Numbered from the stretch's first letter, positions 16,402 to 27,328 are shown. The stretch is 64,000 nt of DNA from Arthrobacter sp. FB24 (GCF_000196235.1 NC_008541.1:372001-436000); one strand, 5' to 3'. The notes: generated by a model from the sequence alone, not told the origin. Numbers and translations: made by a program.

Positions 16402-16510
16402 GCCGCCCGCAGTTGCGGGCGGCCCGGACATGTTCCGCGTGCTCGCTCGTTCCTCGCTTAGACGCACGCTTCCACATGCCCGATGCCGCTCGCTTCCAAC
16501 TGCGGGCGGC
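16402..16510. repeat. 109-bp element with perfect 14-bp terminal inverted repeats
   Basis: GCCGCCCGCAGTTG (16402-16415) is exactly reverse-complemented at 16497-16510 (CAACTGCGGGCGGC). The left end also folds on itself (GCCGCCCGCA/TGCGGGCGGC, 16402-16423). Outside the ends TAGTT on the left and AACTA on the right extend the symmetry after a few unpaired bases. The element fills the gap between two convergent genes. It codes for nothing recognisable. It could be a small non-autonomous mobile repeat or simply a strong bidirectional terminator. Confidence 0.55.
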
Positions 16511-16515
16511 CCTAA

Positions 16516-17151
16516 CTAGTGCTTTGTGCCTGTCAAGGCGAGGGTGCCTCCGAGGGCGATCATCATTGCTCCTCCTGTGGTGCTCAGTGTGGAAATGCGC
16601 TTGGGAGAGCGGGCGAACCACTGGCGGGCCGTGCCCGCTGCCAGCGCCCAGATGCTGTCCGACACCAGCGCGATCAGCAGGAACACGGCCCCGAGGCTGG
16701 CCAGCTGCAGCGGGATCCCGCCAGCGGAGTACTCCACGAACTGGGGCAGCACCGCAACGAAGAACACCAGTGACTTTGGGTTGGTGGCGCCCACGATGAA
16801 TCCTTGCCGGAGGACACGGAAAGTGGAGGCGGAGCGGGAGGGATCGGCCGCCGTCGTACTTCTCCCCTGGTGCCTGATGGCCTGGATACCGAGGAACACG
16901 AGGTAGGCGGCACCGGCGAATTTGACGATGGTGAACAGGAGTACTGACTGTGCCAGCGCAACACCCACACCGAGCGCCACCGCAGCGATCTGCGGAACCA
17001 TTCCGAGCGCGTTTCCCAGGACGCTCAGCAGACCGCCCTTGCGGCCCAGGGCCAGGCTGCGTCCGATGACGAACAGCACGCTGGGCCCGGGGACGGCGAT
17101 CAGGACGGAGGCTGCCACAGCAAATGTCAGCAGATTGCTAAGCGGAACCAT
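16516..17151 (-). CDS. LysE/RhtB family amino acid exporter
   Basis: 211 residues from the ATG at 17151 (MVPLSNLL...); the frame extends to 17220 but that part lacks membrane character. The start PLSNLLTFAVAASVLIAVPG followed by PSVLFVIGRSL is the LysE/RhtB hallmark (P-G-P near segment 1), and GFIVGATNPKSLVFFVAVLP is the second family motif. Five to six transmembrane segments are visible. The family exports neutral or basic amino acids and homoserine lactones; the substrate is not known. The gene downstream on the other side is a small unknown protein on the same strand. Confidence 0.85.
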   Translation of the reverse strand: MVPLSNLLTFAVAASVLIAVPGPSVLFVIGRSLALGRKGGLLSVLGNALGMVPQIAAVALGVGVALAQSVLLFTIVKFAGAAYLVFLGIQAIRHQGRSTTAADPSRSASTFRVLRQGFIVGATNPKSLVFFVAVLPQFVEYSAGGIPLQLASLGAVFLLIALVSDSIWALAAGTARQWFARSPKRISTLSTTGGAMMIALGGTLALTGTKH

Positions 17152-17230
17152 GACTGATTCTAGCGCCGGCGGGCGGCCGGGAACCGGCCGCCCGCCCCGA
17201 AATCCTGGGCCGACGTCCACTCCTGGTGAT

Positions 17231-17509
17231 CTACTCCGGCGTCCTCACCTGGCGGTAGTCGTAGTAGATCACCTCGGGCACCAAATCGGGGTGGGCGTCA
17301 GCGGCCGTCCGCAGGCCCAGCGACGAGCCGCGGATCACGGCCACCACGCCCAGCCTGCGGCCGTTGAACGGGTCGTCCCCGAGCACAACGTCGCCGATCT
17401 TGAAAGGCACGGTGGCCGTACGCACTTTCTCCGCAGCGTCGCTGAGCCAGGAGATCAAGCGGCGCCTGTCACGGGGGAGGGTAGGCCGGGAAGCTGGAAG
17501 ATCCTTCAT
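17231..17509 (-). CDS. hypothetical protein, 92 residues
   Basis: I do not recognise a family. The start at 17509 is supported by AAAGGAGTGG just upstream; a longer in-frame reading to 17620 has no such signal. The N-terminal third is basic (LPRDRRRLISWLSDAAEKVR). The rest reads like a small beta-rich domain with VPFKIGDVVLGDDPFNGRRL and ends VIYYDYRQVRTPE. No membrane segment or signal peptide is seen. It precedes the LysE-type gene on the same strand by 79 bases. Confidence 0.65.
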   Translation of the reverse strand: MKDLPASRPTLPRDRRRLISWLSDAAEKVRTATVPFKIGDVVLGDDPFNGRRLGVVAVIRGSSLGLRTAADAHPDLVPEVIYYDYRQVRTPE

Positions 17510-17687
17510 CAAAACCACTCCTTTGCAGTGCCTGGACCGGCAGGACGTGCAGGCGGTCCGGAAGCTGCAGCAGAAGGTTCGATAGTCCGGCCTGCGCCTG
17601 CTGTCTAACCTAAAGGCCAAACCCCACGCGTCGCATGCGTAACTCCTACCCCTTCTGTACCGTCCAACACTCGGAATTTTTTAGGGA

Positions 17688-19202
17688 CTACTTGCCCGGT
17701 TCCGCGTGGCTCGGCGCCGTCTCATCCACCAGTTCGGCACGGGCGCGGCCATGGCCGCGGACCCAAACCCGGTAGGCCAGCACCAGCACGCCCAGCCACA
17801 CCGCGCCCACGTAGAGGGCAACACGGGAGTCTTCGAACGCACCCAGGATCGCGATCACCACCGCCATGAATGCGATGGTCAGGACGGAGGCCGCGGGCCA
17901 CCAGGGAGACGGGAATTCCGACGCCGGCAGCCCCTTGCGGGCGATCTCCCGTTTCATGGCCACATGGGATGCCAAGATCATGACCCACACCCAGACGGTG
18001 GCGAAGGTTGCGATTGAGGCGATCAGCAGGAACACGTCCTCCGGCATGACGGCGTTCAGGACCACGCCCACCAGCAGGACGACAGCCATCATCACAACAG
18101 TCATCCACGGCACACCGTTGCGCGAGACCTTGCCGAAGCTGGCTGGTGCGTGGCCCTGCCGGGCCAGTCCGAAAAGGATGCGGCCCGCACCGAATATGTC
18201 GCTGTTGATGGCGGACAAGGCAGCAGTAATGACCACGGCGTTGAGGATGTGCGGGGCGGCGGGAATGCCGAGGCCGCTGAAGATCTGGACGAAGGGGCTG
18301 CCGTTGGTGCCCACCTCGTTCCAGGGGAACAGGCTCATCAGTACGGCGAGGGTCAGCACGTAGAACAGCAGCACCCGCACGGGCACGGTGTTGACCGCCT
18401 TGGGAATGACGTTTTTGGGGTCGGCCGCTTCACCGGCGGTGACGCCGATGGTCTCGATCCCGCCAAAGGCGAACATCACGACGGCGAACGAGGCCAGGAG
18501 CCCTTCGAAGCCGTTGGGGAACAGGCCCCCGTGCTCCACCAGGTTGCCGATCCCCGGTGCGACGGTGGCCCCGCCTGCCTGGAAGCCGAAGATGATGATG
18601 GCTGCACCGCCGGCGATCATGGCGATGATGGCCACGACCTTGATCAGCGAGAACCAGAACTCCAGCTCCCCGAACACCTTGACGCTGAGCAGGTTCAGGG
18701 CGGCCAGGAAGAAGATGATGGCCAGGACCCAGATCCACCTCTCCACGTCCGGAAACCAGAAACCCATGTAGATACTGAAGGCCGTGACATCGGCGATGGC
18801 CACGATCGCCATTTCAAACACATACGTCCACCCGGTCACGAACCCGGCCAGGGGGCCGAGATAACGGCTGGCGTACTGGCCGAAGGAGCCGGATACGGGG
18901 TGCCGCACGGCCATCTCGCCGAGTGCCCGCATCACCATGAACACGGCGGCGCCGCCGATCATGTAAGCCAGGAGGACCGCCGGGCCGGCCTTCTGGATGG
19001 CGGAGGCTGAGCCGTAGAACAGGCCCGTGCCGATGGCCGACCCCAGGGCCATGAAGCGGATGTGGCGAACGTTGAGTCCGCGGTTCAGGACGGCGTCGAC
19101 GGCGGTGCCCGCAGCGGCGCGGACAGTGCCTCCGGCGGTGCCGGGGGCCGTGGTGGTGTTTTCGGGAGCCGCCGCTTTGGCTGCTGTTGGAGCTTGTTGC
19201 AT
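17688..19202 (-). CDS. amino acid permease (APC superfamily)
   Basis: 504 residues with AGAAGG upstream of the ATG. After a ~35-residue Ala/Thr-rich N-terminus comes [20 protein letters not shown], the substrate-binding segment 1 typical of the amino acid transporter family (GabP, ProY, CycA, LysP relatives). [20 protein letters not shown] follows, and 12 transmembrane segments can be counted. It should import an amino acid with protons. The sequence looks closest to proline/GABA-type permeases, but I cannot assign the substrate. It is transcribed alone; the 242 bases upstream (to 19444) hold no supported gene. Confidence 0.85.
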   Translation of the reverse strand: MQQAPTAAKAAAPENTTTAPGTAGGTVRAAAGTAVDAVLNRGLNVRHIRFMALGSAIGTGLFYGSASAIQKAGPAVLLAYMIGGAAVFMVMRALGEMAVRHPVSGSFGQYASRYLGPLAGFVTGWTYVFEMAIVAIADVTAFSIYMGFWFPDVERWIWVLAIIFFLAALNLLSVKVFGELEFWFSLIKVVAIIAMIAGGAAIIIFGFQAGGATVAPGIGNLVEHGGLFPNGFEGLLASFAVVMFAFGGIETIGVTAGEAADPKNVIPKAVNTVPVRVLLFYVLTLAVLMSLFPWNEVGTNGSPFVQIFSGLGIPAAPHILNAVVITAALSAINSDIFGAGRILFGLARQGHAPASFGKVSRNGVPWMTVVMMAVVLLVGVVLNAVMPEDVFLLIASIATFATVWVWVMILASHVAMKREIARKGLPASEFPSPWWPAASVLTIAFMAVVIAILGAFEDSRVALYVGAVWLGVLVLAYRVWVRGHGRARAELVDETAPSHAEPGK

Positions 19203-19444
19203 GCGAATACCTTCTCGTCATTGGGAGGGGGATCGCTATCCAGCAGACCATTTTCGCGCCCTACGTGATGAGCCTCACGGAGGTTTGGTGTCTTTCATTT
19301 CAGACTGTTTGTTGAACCTCCGGGATCTTTGCCAACGGCCGGGGCCGGGAGTGTCTCGCCTGGCCCGAACGGACAGGGGGGCCCGCGGAGGCGCCATGAG
19401 CGGCGCCATCAAGAAATGTCGGTGCCTCCTGGGATGCTTTGGAT

Positions 19445-21115
19445 ATGGAAAGCAGTGCAGCTGTGGAGACGATGGAGGCCGTTGAGGCATCCATCGCTGT
19501 GCTGGCCGCTTGTGTCGGCCGCGGGGCGGGCAACCCGGGCTCCACCGGTGACGACCCCCTTCGGGAGCAGGCGGATGCGTGCCTGGACGGGCTGGCTGCG
19601 GCGGCGCGGGTGGAAGCCGGGATGGCAGCCCTGAAAGTGCACCTCGCTGCTGGATACGCCCGTGCTGCCAGAGCCATGGCGCCGCCCGCCCTGTCCCCGC
19701 AGGAACACACCGTGCAGGACATGGCCGTGACCGCTGAGGTGGCGTGTGTCCTGACCGTCAGCGAACGCACCGCCGGTGCCCTCCTGGCGGAAGCCCATGC
19801 ACTAACCACCACGCTGCCGCTGACGTTGTCCGCGCTGCAGTCCGGCAGCATTTCCTGGCAGCATGCCCGGGTGATGGTGGACGAAACCGACAACCTCGAC
19901 GAAGCGGGGGCTGCCGGACTAGAGGCACACTTCCTGGACCCGGATGCGCCTTCCGCTGCGCGCGGCTGTCCTGTCGGCGGCCTAGTCCCGGCCCGGTTCC
20001 GGGCGAAGGCCCGTACGTGGCGGGAACGGCACCACCCGGTCAGCATCGAAAAACGCCATAGTCGCAGCGCCGCCGACCGCCGGGTGCAATACACGCCGGA
20101 TCGCGACGGCATGGCCTGGCTCTCCGCGTACCTGCCCGCCAGCCAGGCAGCGGGCGTCTGGGACCGCATCACCACAGCTGCAAGATCCCTCCAGGGAGCT
20201 GACGAGGCCAGGACCCTTACCCAGCTCCGCGCCGACGTCGCCGCGACCTGGCTCCTCACTTCAGGCCTCGAAACTGCAGCCAACTCAGCGGCTGGAGAGT
20301 TGCCTTCCCCTGCAGCGCAGGTTCTCATTACCGTTCCAGCGCTTTCGCTGCTGGGACTGACCGAGGAACCTGCCATGCTGGATGGGTACGGGCCGGTCCC
20401 GCCGTCCATGGGGCGAGCCCTGGTCGCCGAAGGGGCTTCGTCGTTCCTGAGGGTGCTGACTGACCCCCGTGATGGTGCGCCGTTGGAGATCGGCCGGACG
20501 AGCTACCGCATCCCCAAAGCGCTGCGGCAGTGGCTGCGGCTGCGGGACGGGAAATGTCCGTTCCCCGGCTGTAACAACCAGTCACTGGACAATGATGCAG
20601 ACCACCTCCTCGCCTGGGATGAAGGCGGGCCCACGGGGATCAGCAACCTCGGCCAACCGTGCCGCAAACACCACCGACTCAAACACGGCACTGCGTGGAC
20701 ACCCGCCGGCGCCGGAACCCATGAACCGCCCGGCTGGACTTCACCCATGGGCCGCCACTACGCCAGCGAACAACCAGACTGGGAACCACCCCTCTGGCTA
20801 GCCGAGATCCTGGCCATGGCCACCAGTCGTGATCCAGGCGACCCCGACCCGGGCAGACCCGACCCGGGCACATTGGAGCCGGGCGCGCTGTGTTCAGGCA
20901 TGCCCGACTACTTGGACGAACCGCCACCCGAAGTCGATCTGACGGACCATCTGCTAGCCGAGGACCCTTTCAAGGACTGGGAGCTCTTCCTGGCCTACGA
21001 CTCCTGCGCGGCTGCACAGGAGAGTGCCGCACCGGGGAGTGCTGCATGGGAGAGTGCGGCCGGTCTCCTTTGTCTTGAAGAGCGTTGGGCGATGGACTCA
21101 TATGCGGCGCCCTAG
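19445..21115 (+). CDS. DUF222 domain HNH endonuclease-like protein
   Basis: 556 residues from the ATG at 19445 (a TTG two codons earlier is also possible). The first ~330 residues are the helical DUF222 (13E12-type) domain with MAVTAEVACVLTVSERTAG and RARTWRERHHPVSIEKRH-like sequence. Near residue 370 an HNH domain follows: CPFPGCNNQ, then ADHLLAWDEGG with His387, and CRKHHRLKH. Such proteins occur in many copies in Arthrobacter and mycobacteria, and their role is not established. The tail from ~455 is acidic with Asp-Pro-Gly repeats. No mobile-element ends were seen around it. Confidence 0.85.
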   Translation: MESSAAVETMEAVEASIAVLAACVGRGAGNPGSTGDDPLREQADACLDGLAAAARVEAGMAALKVHLAAGYARAARAMAPPALSPQEHTVQDMAVTAEVACVLTVSERTAGALLAEAHALTTTLPLTLSALQSGSISWQHARVMVDETDNLDEAGAAGLEAHFLDPDAPSAARGCPVGGLVPARFRAKARTWRERHHPVSIEKRHSRSAADRRVQYTPDRDGMAWLSAYLPASQAAGVWDRITTAARSLQGADEARTLTQLRADVAATWLLTSGLETAANSAAGELPSPAAQVLITVPALSLLGLTEEPAMLDGYGPVPPSMGRALVAEGASSFLRVLTDPRDGAPLEIGRTSYRIPKALRQWLRLRDGKCPFPGCNNQSLDNDADHLLAWDEGGPTGISNLGQPCRKHHRLKHGTAWTPAGAGTHEPPGWTSPMGRHYASEQPDWEPPLWLAEILAMATSRDPGDPDPGRPDPGTLEPGALCSGMPDYLDEPPPEVDLTDHLLAEDPFKDWELFLAYDSCAAAQESAAPGSAAWESAAGLLCLEERWAMDSYAAP

Positions 21116-21372
21116 GTTTCTCGACGGAAACCTCGGGTAAGTTCCCCCGCAGCCACTGCGGTTGCAGAAGCCGCGGCCCAGGCTGAAAAGGACGCGTGGT
21201 CCTCGACCTGGCAGGCCAACGTGACCAACGCTCCGACGTCGTCCGTGGTGAGCTTTCCGCCCGACGCCGGCACGGCGTCCCGATACGTGCAGCGCGCGGC
21301 GGCCACAACGATGCGGGCGCCGGTGGCGCTGGCCAACGTCGGCAGGGGTACTGCCGCGCCGGAGCCCGCCAA
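21112..21372 (-). CDS. hypothetical small protein
   Basis: 86 residues if the TTG at 21372 is used; a stop lies only three codons upstream, and no ribosome-binding site is obvious. It follows the SDR gene on the same strand after 23 bases and its stop overlaps the end of the DUF222 gene by 4 bases. Composition is protein-like (ARIVVAAARCTYRD, TTDDVGALVTLACQVEDH). I do not recognise a family. It could be a real last gene of the SDR operon or a chance frame. Confidence 0.35.
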   Translation of the reverse strand: MAGSGAAVPLPTLASATGARIVVAAARCTYRDAVPASGGKLTTDDVGALVTLACQVEDHASFSAWAAASATAVAAGELTRGFRRET

Positions 21373-21395
21373 ACGGGCAAGCTACGCGGCGGACG

Positions 21396-22313
21396 TCAGC
21401 GGTAGCCGCTGGCGTCCGCCGGGCGCCCCGCTTCCTGGACCTCAACCAGATAGCGCCAGCAGTCCGGCCGTGAACCGTCGATATCGGTGAAGCCGTACTC
21501 CAGCGCCAGGCCTCCGGACGAGAACGAGCCACCGGTGCGACCATGCACGTTCGGGTCCGCCGCCAACGCCGCAACGGCGCGGCCCACAAAGCGCGGGCTT
21601 TCGGAGATAGCGGCGAAATGGGGCTGGACGGCCGCAGCATCCCGCCAGTTCTCTTCGGTGACGCCGAAGTGCTCCAGCATCATTTCGGAGCGCATCCAGC
21701 CCGGCGTGAGGGCCACGGCGGTGCAGCCGAACTGCTTGAGTTCCTCCGCCTGGCTGAAAGCGAGCCGCAGCACCGCGTTCTTGGCGAGGTCGTAGAACGT
21801 CGACACCCGGTAGTGCCCGGCGTTGTACTCGCGGGTGCCGTCGGTCATTTCCACCACCAGGCCGCCGGGGTTCCGGATGAGCAGCGGGAGCGCGAAATGG
21901 CTGGTGATCAGGTGCGTATCGACGGCAGTGTGCAGCATCAGCAGGCCGGAATTCAGGTGGTGGGCCCACACCGGAGCGTCCCATTCGATGAGTTTTTCCC
22001 CGCCCCAGATGTCGTTGACCAGAATGTCCAGGCGTCCGTGTTCGTCATCGATACGCTGCACGAGCGACTGTACGGCCGCCGGGTCCAGGTGATCCACCGC
22101 TACGGGAATGCCGACTCCTCCGGCGGCATTGACCTGCACGGCCGTTTCCTCGAGGGTCTCCGGCCGGTTGTAGTCGGACCTGCGGCCTCCGGCGCTGCGT
22201 CCGGTGCAGTACACGGTGGCGCCCGTTTCGCCGAGGGCGACGGCGGTGCCCCGACCGGCGCCCCGCGTGGCCCCGGCCACCAGCGCGACTTTTCCTGCCA
22301 GCGGTTTGGTCAT
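21396..22313 (-). CDS. SDR family oxidoreductase
   Basis: 305 residues from the ATG at 22313 with AGGAACG upstream. LVAGATRGAGRGTAVALGE is the dinucleotide-binding start, LVNDIWGG stands in place of the usual NNAG, and YDLAKNAVLRLA holds the Tyr-x3-Lys pair. The N-x-IWGG and the C-terminal FSSGGLALEYGFTDIDGSRP are typical of a poorly characterised SDR group in actinobacteria. The gene starts 10 bases after a small membrane protein gene, so they form an operon. Substrate unknown. Confidence 0.8.
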   Translation of the reverse strand: MTKPLAGKVALVAGATRGAGRGTAVALGETGATVYCTGRSAGGRRSDYNRPETLEETAVQVNAAGGVGIPVAVDHLDPAAVQSLVQRIDDEHGRLDILVNDIWGGEKLIEWDAPVWAHHLNSGLLMLHTAVDTHLITSHFALPLLIRNPGGLVVEMTDGTREYNAGHYRVSTFYDLAKNAVLRLAFSQAEELKQFGCTAVALTPGWMRSEMMLEHFGVTEENWRDAAAVQPHFAAISESPRFVGRAVAALAADPNVHGRTGGSFSSGGLALEYGFTDIDGSRPDCWRYLVEVQEAGRPADASGYR

Positions 22314-22323
22314 GGCTGCGTTC

Positions 22324-22662
22324 CTAGGCATTCTGCTGGACGCTCAGCACAATGATGGCGGCGTTGATGCCGAGGGCAATGAGCCACCACTTGTTGAAGG
22401 TCAGCAGGAGCCGCGCGGTTGAGAGGGCTGCCCCGGTGATGGTTGCTGGCGGCCACCAGGATGCCCCGCCAATGAGTCCGAGGCCGCCGGCCGCCAACAC
22501 AACTGCGGCCGCAACGGCCATGGCGGCCGCAGTGTGCCTGACATTGCCGGCGAAGGGGGAGTGGCCGGCGTCGAAGGGTGCCTTAGGATCGGCCTTCGGC
22601 AGCCAGATGGCGAGGTGGATCAAGCCGTGGGCAACCAGGAAGAGCCCGGCAATCCAGACCAT
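22324..22662 (-). CDS. small integral membrane protein
   Basis: 112 residues from the ATG at 22662, preceded by GAGGAGG; the frame continues upstream to 22722 without another good signal. Four hydrophobic segments are visible: IAGLFLVAHGLIHLAIWLP, an Ala/Val/Gly-rich segment around residue 50, a short one near residue 70 and WWLIALGINAAIIVLSV at the end. No family was recognised. It is the first gene of an operon with the SDR at 21396-22313 and is divergent from the IclR regulator. Confidence 0.7.
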   Translation of the reverse strand: MVWIAGLFLVAHGLIHLAIWLPKADPKAPFDAGHSPFAGNVRHTAAAMAVAAAVVLAAGGLGLIGGASWWPPATITGAALSTARLLLTFNKWWLIALGINAAIIVLSVQQNA

Positions 22663-22784
22663 CGTGGCCTCCTCGCAACAGTGCGTGGACTCCATCGAAG
22701 CACCGGGCGGGAGAAGTGGCATAGGGGCGGAAGTCCCCCGGCCGGTCCCAGGCCGGTCCCTGGCCGGTCCTCGCCCTCACGCAT

Positions 22785-22800
22785 GTCTGGTATCCCGGAC
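22785..22800. promoter_or_regulatory. candidate IclR (HutR-like) operator, site A
   Basis: GTCTGGTATCCCGGAC is a near-palindrome (6-4-6). It matches three other sites at 22852, 23832 and 31389 that lie in front of the IclR gene, hutU and hutG. It lies in the divergent region between the IclR gene and the small membrane protein gene, so it could act on both. Confidence 0.5.
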
Positions 22801-22851
22801 GGCAAAGTGGTTCGATTGCCGTATGCGGTGTCGCGCAGGGAACACGCTTAA

Positions 22852-22867
22852 GTACGGGATACCGGAC
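22852..22867. promoter_or_regulatory. candidate IclR (HutR-like) operator, site B
   Basis: GTACGGGATACCGGAC, 33 bases before the IclR start codon and 67 bases from site A. Shares the right half CCGGAC and the central AT with sites A, C and D. The position suggests autoregulation of the IclR gene. Confidence 0.5.
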
Positions 22868-22900
22868 ACCCTTTGATCCGGCGCGAACGATGGAGGAAAC

Positions 22901-23728
22901 ATGGCGGACGGCGAAGCGCCCGCACGGACAGCGGCAAAGGCGCCCGCGAAGGTGTCGTCGAAAGTCCCGGCGGCGGAAAATACTTTGCGTATTCTCAAAC
23001 TCCTGGCCTCCAAGCGCGGGCCGATGGCGGCGTCGAACATAGCCACGGCCCTGGGGTTGCCGCGCTCAAGCGTCTACCACCTGCTCGGCGTCATGGAGGC
23101 CAACGGCTTCGTGATGCACCTGCATGAGGAACAGCGGTACGGGCTGGGCATCAGCGCCTTCGAACTCAGCTCCGCGTATTCGCGGCAGGAGCCGCTGTCC
23201 CGGATCGGCCGGCCGATGCTCGCCTCGCTGGTGGACGTGGTGGGGGAAAGCGCTCACCTGGCAGTGCTGCACGGCCGCGATGTGCTGTACATCGTGGAGG
23301 AACGCGCCAAGAACAGGCCGTCCCTGGTGACCGACGTCGGCGTCAGGCTGCCCAGCCACCTCACGGCCAGCGGGCGGGCCATCCTCGCGGCACTGCCCAA
23401 GTCGCAGGTCCGTGCGCTGTACCCGAATGCCGCCGCCTTCACGGCCCGGCACGACGTGGAGGGCGCCATCATGAAGTATTCGGCGCTTTCCTCGCACCTG
23501 GATCAGGTCAGGCAGCGCGGCTATGCCACCGAACACGGCGAGGTTACGCCAGGGTTCGGCTCGATTGCCGCCGCAGTCACGGACCACGTGGGATGGCCGA
23601 CGGCGGCAGTCGCCGTCACGTTCCTCGAGGACAAACTGCCGGCGGACCAATGGCCGGCCCTCGCTGCCCGCGTCCGGAAAGTGGCGGACGAACTCTCCGT
23701 CCGCATCCACGGCCGCCCCGCGAGCTAG
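22901..23728 (+). CDS. IclR family transcriptional regulator, probable hut regulator
   Basis: 275 residues, ATG preceded by GGAGGAA. After a basic Ala/Lys-rich tail of about 25 residues the winged HTH reads NTLRILKLLASKRGPMAASN and ATALGLPRSSVYHLLGVMEA. The C-terminal IclR effector domain includes SLVTDVGVRLPSHLTASGRA and GYATEHGEVTPGFGSIAAAV. It lies directly in front of hutU and hutH on the same strand, so control of histidine degradation is likely. Four similar palindromes in front of its own gene, hutU and hutG fit this. In other bacteria hut genes are often controlled by HutC (GntR) or HutP instead. Confidence 0.85.
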   Translation: MADGEAPARTAAKAPAKVSSKVPAAENTLRILKLLASKRGPMAASNIATALGLPRSSVYHLLGVMEANGFVMHLHEEQRYGLGISAFELSSAYSRQEPLSRIGRPMLASLVDVVGESAHLAVLHGRDVLYIVEERAKNRPSLVTDVGVRLPSHLTASGRAILAALPKSQVRALYPNAAAFTARHDVEGAIMKYSALSSHLDQVRQRGYATEHGEVTPGFGSIAAAVTDHVGWPTAAVAVTFLEDKLPADQWPALAARVRKVADELSVRIHGRPAS

Positions 23729-23831
23729 TCCGCGAGGCTAGTCCGCAGCCCGGCCCAACCAGCTCGCCGTTAACGTCGTCAACCGCGCTTTCCGCGACGC
23801 TAGTTGCCAGCCACTCGGGCACGGGGCGCGC

Positions 23832-23847
23832 GTCTGGAATACCGGAC
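23832..23847. promoter_or_regulatory. candidate IclR (HutR-like) operator, site C
   Basis: GTCTGGAATACCGGAC, about 100 bases before the hutU start. It is the most symmetrical of the four related sites (half sites GTCTGG and CCGGAC). It lies in the 219-base gap between the IclR gene and hutU. Confidence 0.55.
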
Positions 23848-23947
23848 AGCACCCTTCCGAAAGCCCTGTTTCCGCGCCCGCCGACAGGCTTTAGTTGATA
23901 CAGAACCTCTTCCCCCGAACCACCCGAAACAACGAAGGAGCGCCCCC

Positions 23948-25642
<1,695 letters not shown>

Positions 25643-25651
25643 GAACACCCA

Positions 25652-27244
25652 ATGACTCTCACCACCCACGAACCGCTGACCGTCACCCTCGGCTCCAGCG
25701 GCGTCACCCCCGAGGACGTCGTCGCGGTCGCCCGCCACGACGCCAAGGTGACCATCTCCCAGGAAGCCCTCGACACGGTAGCCAAGGTCCGCGCCCACAT
25801 CGACGACCTCGCCCACAGCGAGGTCCCGGCCTACGGCATCTCCACCGGTTTCGGCGCGCTGGCCAACCGGCACATCCCCAACGAACTGCGCACCCAGCTG
25901 CAGAAGTCGCTGATCCGCAGCCACGCCGCCGGCATGGGGCCGGCCGTGGAACGCGAGGTGGTCCGGTGCATCATGTTCCTGCGGGCCAAGACCCTCGCCT
26001 CCGGCCGGACAGGGGTCCGCCCCGTGGTGCTGCAGACCATGGTGGACGTGCTCAACGCCGGCATCACCCCGGTGGTCCGCGAGTTCGGCTCGCTCGGCTG
26101 CTCAGGAGACCTCGCGCCGCTGTCCCACTGCGCCCTGGTCCTCATGGGCGAAGGCGAAGCAGAAGGTCCGGACGGCACGCTGTACGGGAACAAGGGTCAA
26201 AAGCCTGTCGCCGAACTACTGGCCGAGCACGGGATCGAACCCGTCGTCCTCGCCGAGAAGGAAGGGCTGGCTCTGGTCAACGGCACCGAAGGCATGCTGG
26301 GCATGCTGCTGATGGCCATCGCGGACATCCGCCAGCTGCTCACGACGGCGGACATCACCGCCGCGCTCAGCGTCGAGGCGCTGCTCGGCACCGACCAGGT
26401 GTTCCTGCCCGAACTGCACGCGGCGCTCCGCCCGCACCCGGGCCAGGCTGCGTCCGCGGACAACATGCTGCGTGTGCTTTCCAACTCGCCGATCGTGGCA
26501 TCGCACCGGATCAACGACACCAAGGTCCAGGATGCCTACTCGCTGCGCTGCGCACCCCAAGTGGCCGGCGCCGTCCGCGACACCGTGGACCATGCAGCAC
26601 TGGTCGCCTCGCGCGAACTCGCCGCCGCCATCGACAATCCCGTTGTCCTGCCGGACGGCCGCGTGAGTTCCAACGGCAATTTCCACGGCGCCCCTGTGGC
26701 CTACGTTTTGGATTTCCTGGCAATTACCGTGGCGGATTTGAGTTCCATTGCCGAACGCCGGACCGACCGCATGCTGGACCCGGCGCGTTCACACGGCTTG
26801 CCGGCCTTCCTGGCTGCGGACCCCGGCGTCGACTCCGGCCTGATGATCGCGCAGTACACACAGGCCGGGCTGGTCTCGGACAACAAGCGGCTCGCGGTCC
26901 CGGCGTCGGTGGACTCCATCCCCAGCTCGGCCATGCAGGAAGACCACGTGTCCATGGGCTGGCATGCTGCCCGGAAACTCCGCAAAGCCGTGGAGAACCT
27001 GCGCCGCGTCCTGGCTATCGAGCTGGTCACTTCGGCGCGGGCCATTGACATGCGGACGCAGCTATCCGGGGGAAAACTGACCCCGGGGCCGGCCGGAACC
27101 GCGGTCATTGCGGCGCTCCGCAACGTGGTGGGAGGGCCGGGAACGGACAGGTTCCTGTCGCCGGAACTGGAGGCCGCGGACCGGCTCGTCGCCTCCGGCG
27201 AGGTACGCGCGGCAGCCGAATCCGCCGTCGGAATTCTGGCGTAA
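25652..27244 (+). CDS. hutH: histidine ammonia-lyase
   Basis: 530 residues. It matches HAL over its length: YGISTGFGALANRHIP near the start, FGSLGCSGDLAPLSH at the active site, and SNGNFHGAPVAYVLDF later. It removes ammonia from histidine to give urocanate. The MIO prosthetic group normally forms from Ala-Ser-Gly; here the triplet is Cys150-Ser151-Gly152. I recall that Streptomyces HAL has the same Cys, so this is probably normal for actinobacteria. The gene lies 9 bases behind hutU and is probably the last gene of that operon. Confidence 0.97.
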   Translation: MTLTTHEPLTVTLGSSGVTPEDVVAVARHDAKVTISQEALDTVAKVRAHIDDLAHSEVPAYGISTGFGALANRHIPNELRTQLQKSLIRSHAAGMGPAVEREVVRCIMFLRAKTLASGRTGVRPVVLQTMVDVLNAGITPVVREFGSLGCSGDLAPLSHCALVLMGEGEAEGPDGTLYGNKGQKPVAELLAEHGIEPVVLAEKEGLALVNGTEGMLGMLLMAIADIRQLLTTADITAALSVEALLGTDQVFLPELHAALRPHPGQAASADNMLRVLSNSPIVASHRINDTKVQDAYSLRCAPQVAGAVRDTVDHAALVASRELAAAIDNPVVLPDGRVSSNGNFHGAPVAYVLDFLAITVADLSSIAERRTDRMLDPARSHGLPAFLAADPGVDSGLMIAQYTQAGLVSDNKRLAVPASVDSIPSSAMQEDHVSMGWHAARKLRKAVENLRRVLAIELVTSARAIDMRTQLSGGKLTPGPAGTAVIAALRNVVGGPGTDRFLSPELEAADRLVASGEVRAAAESAVGILA

Positions 27245-27270
27245 AAGTGAATATTATGCACCGAAAATGA

Positions 27271-27328
27271 CAATTTCCCGGCGCCCCCGAAATACTGCGC
27301 GACACAACAGGCGGGGGCCCGGGAATTG
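27271..27328 (+). terminator. hairpin after hutH
   Basis: CAATTTCCCGGCGCCCCC (27271-27288) and GCGGGGGCCCGGGAATTG (27311-27328) pair with a few mismatches around a 22-base loop. It starts 26 bases after the hutH stop. There is no T-run, so termination strength is uncertain. Confidence 0.45.

Noticed and set aside
19445..21115. DUF222-HNH gene as part of a homing intron or mobile element
   Set aside because: No flanking repeats, intron structure or interrupted gene seen around it.
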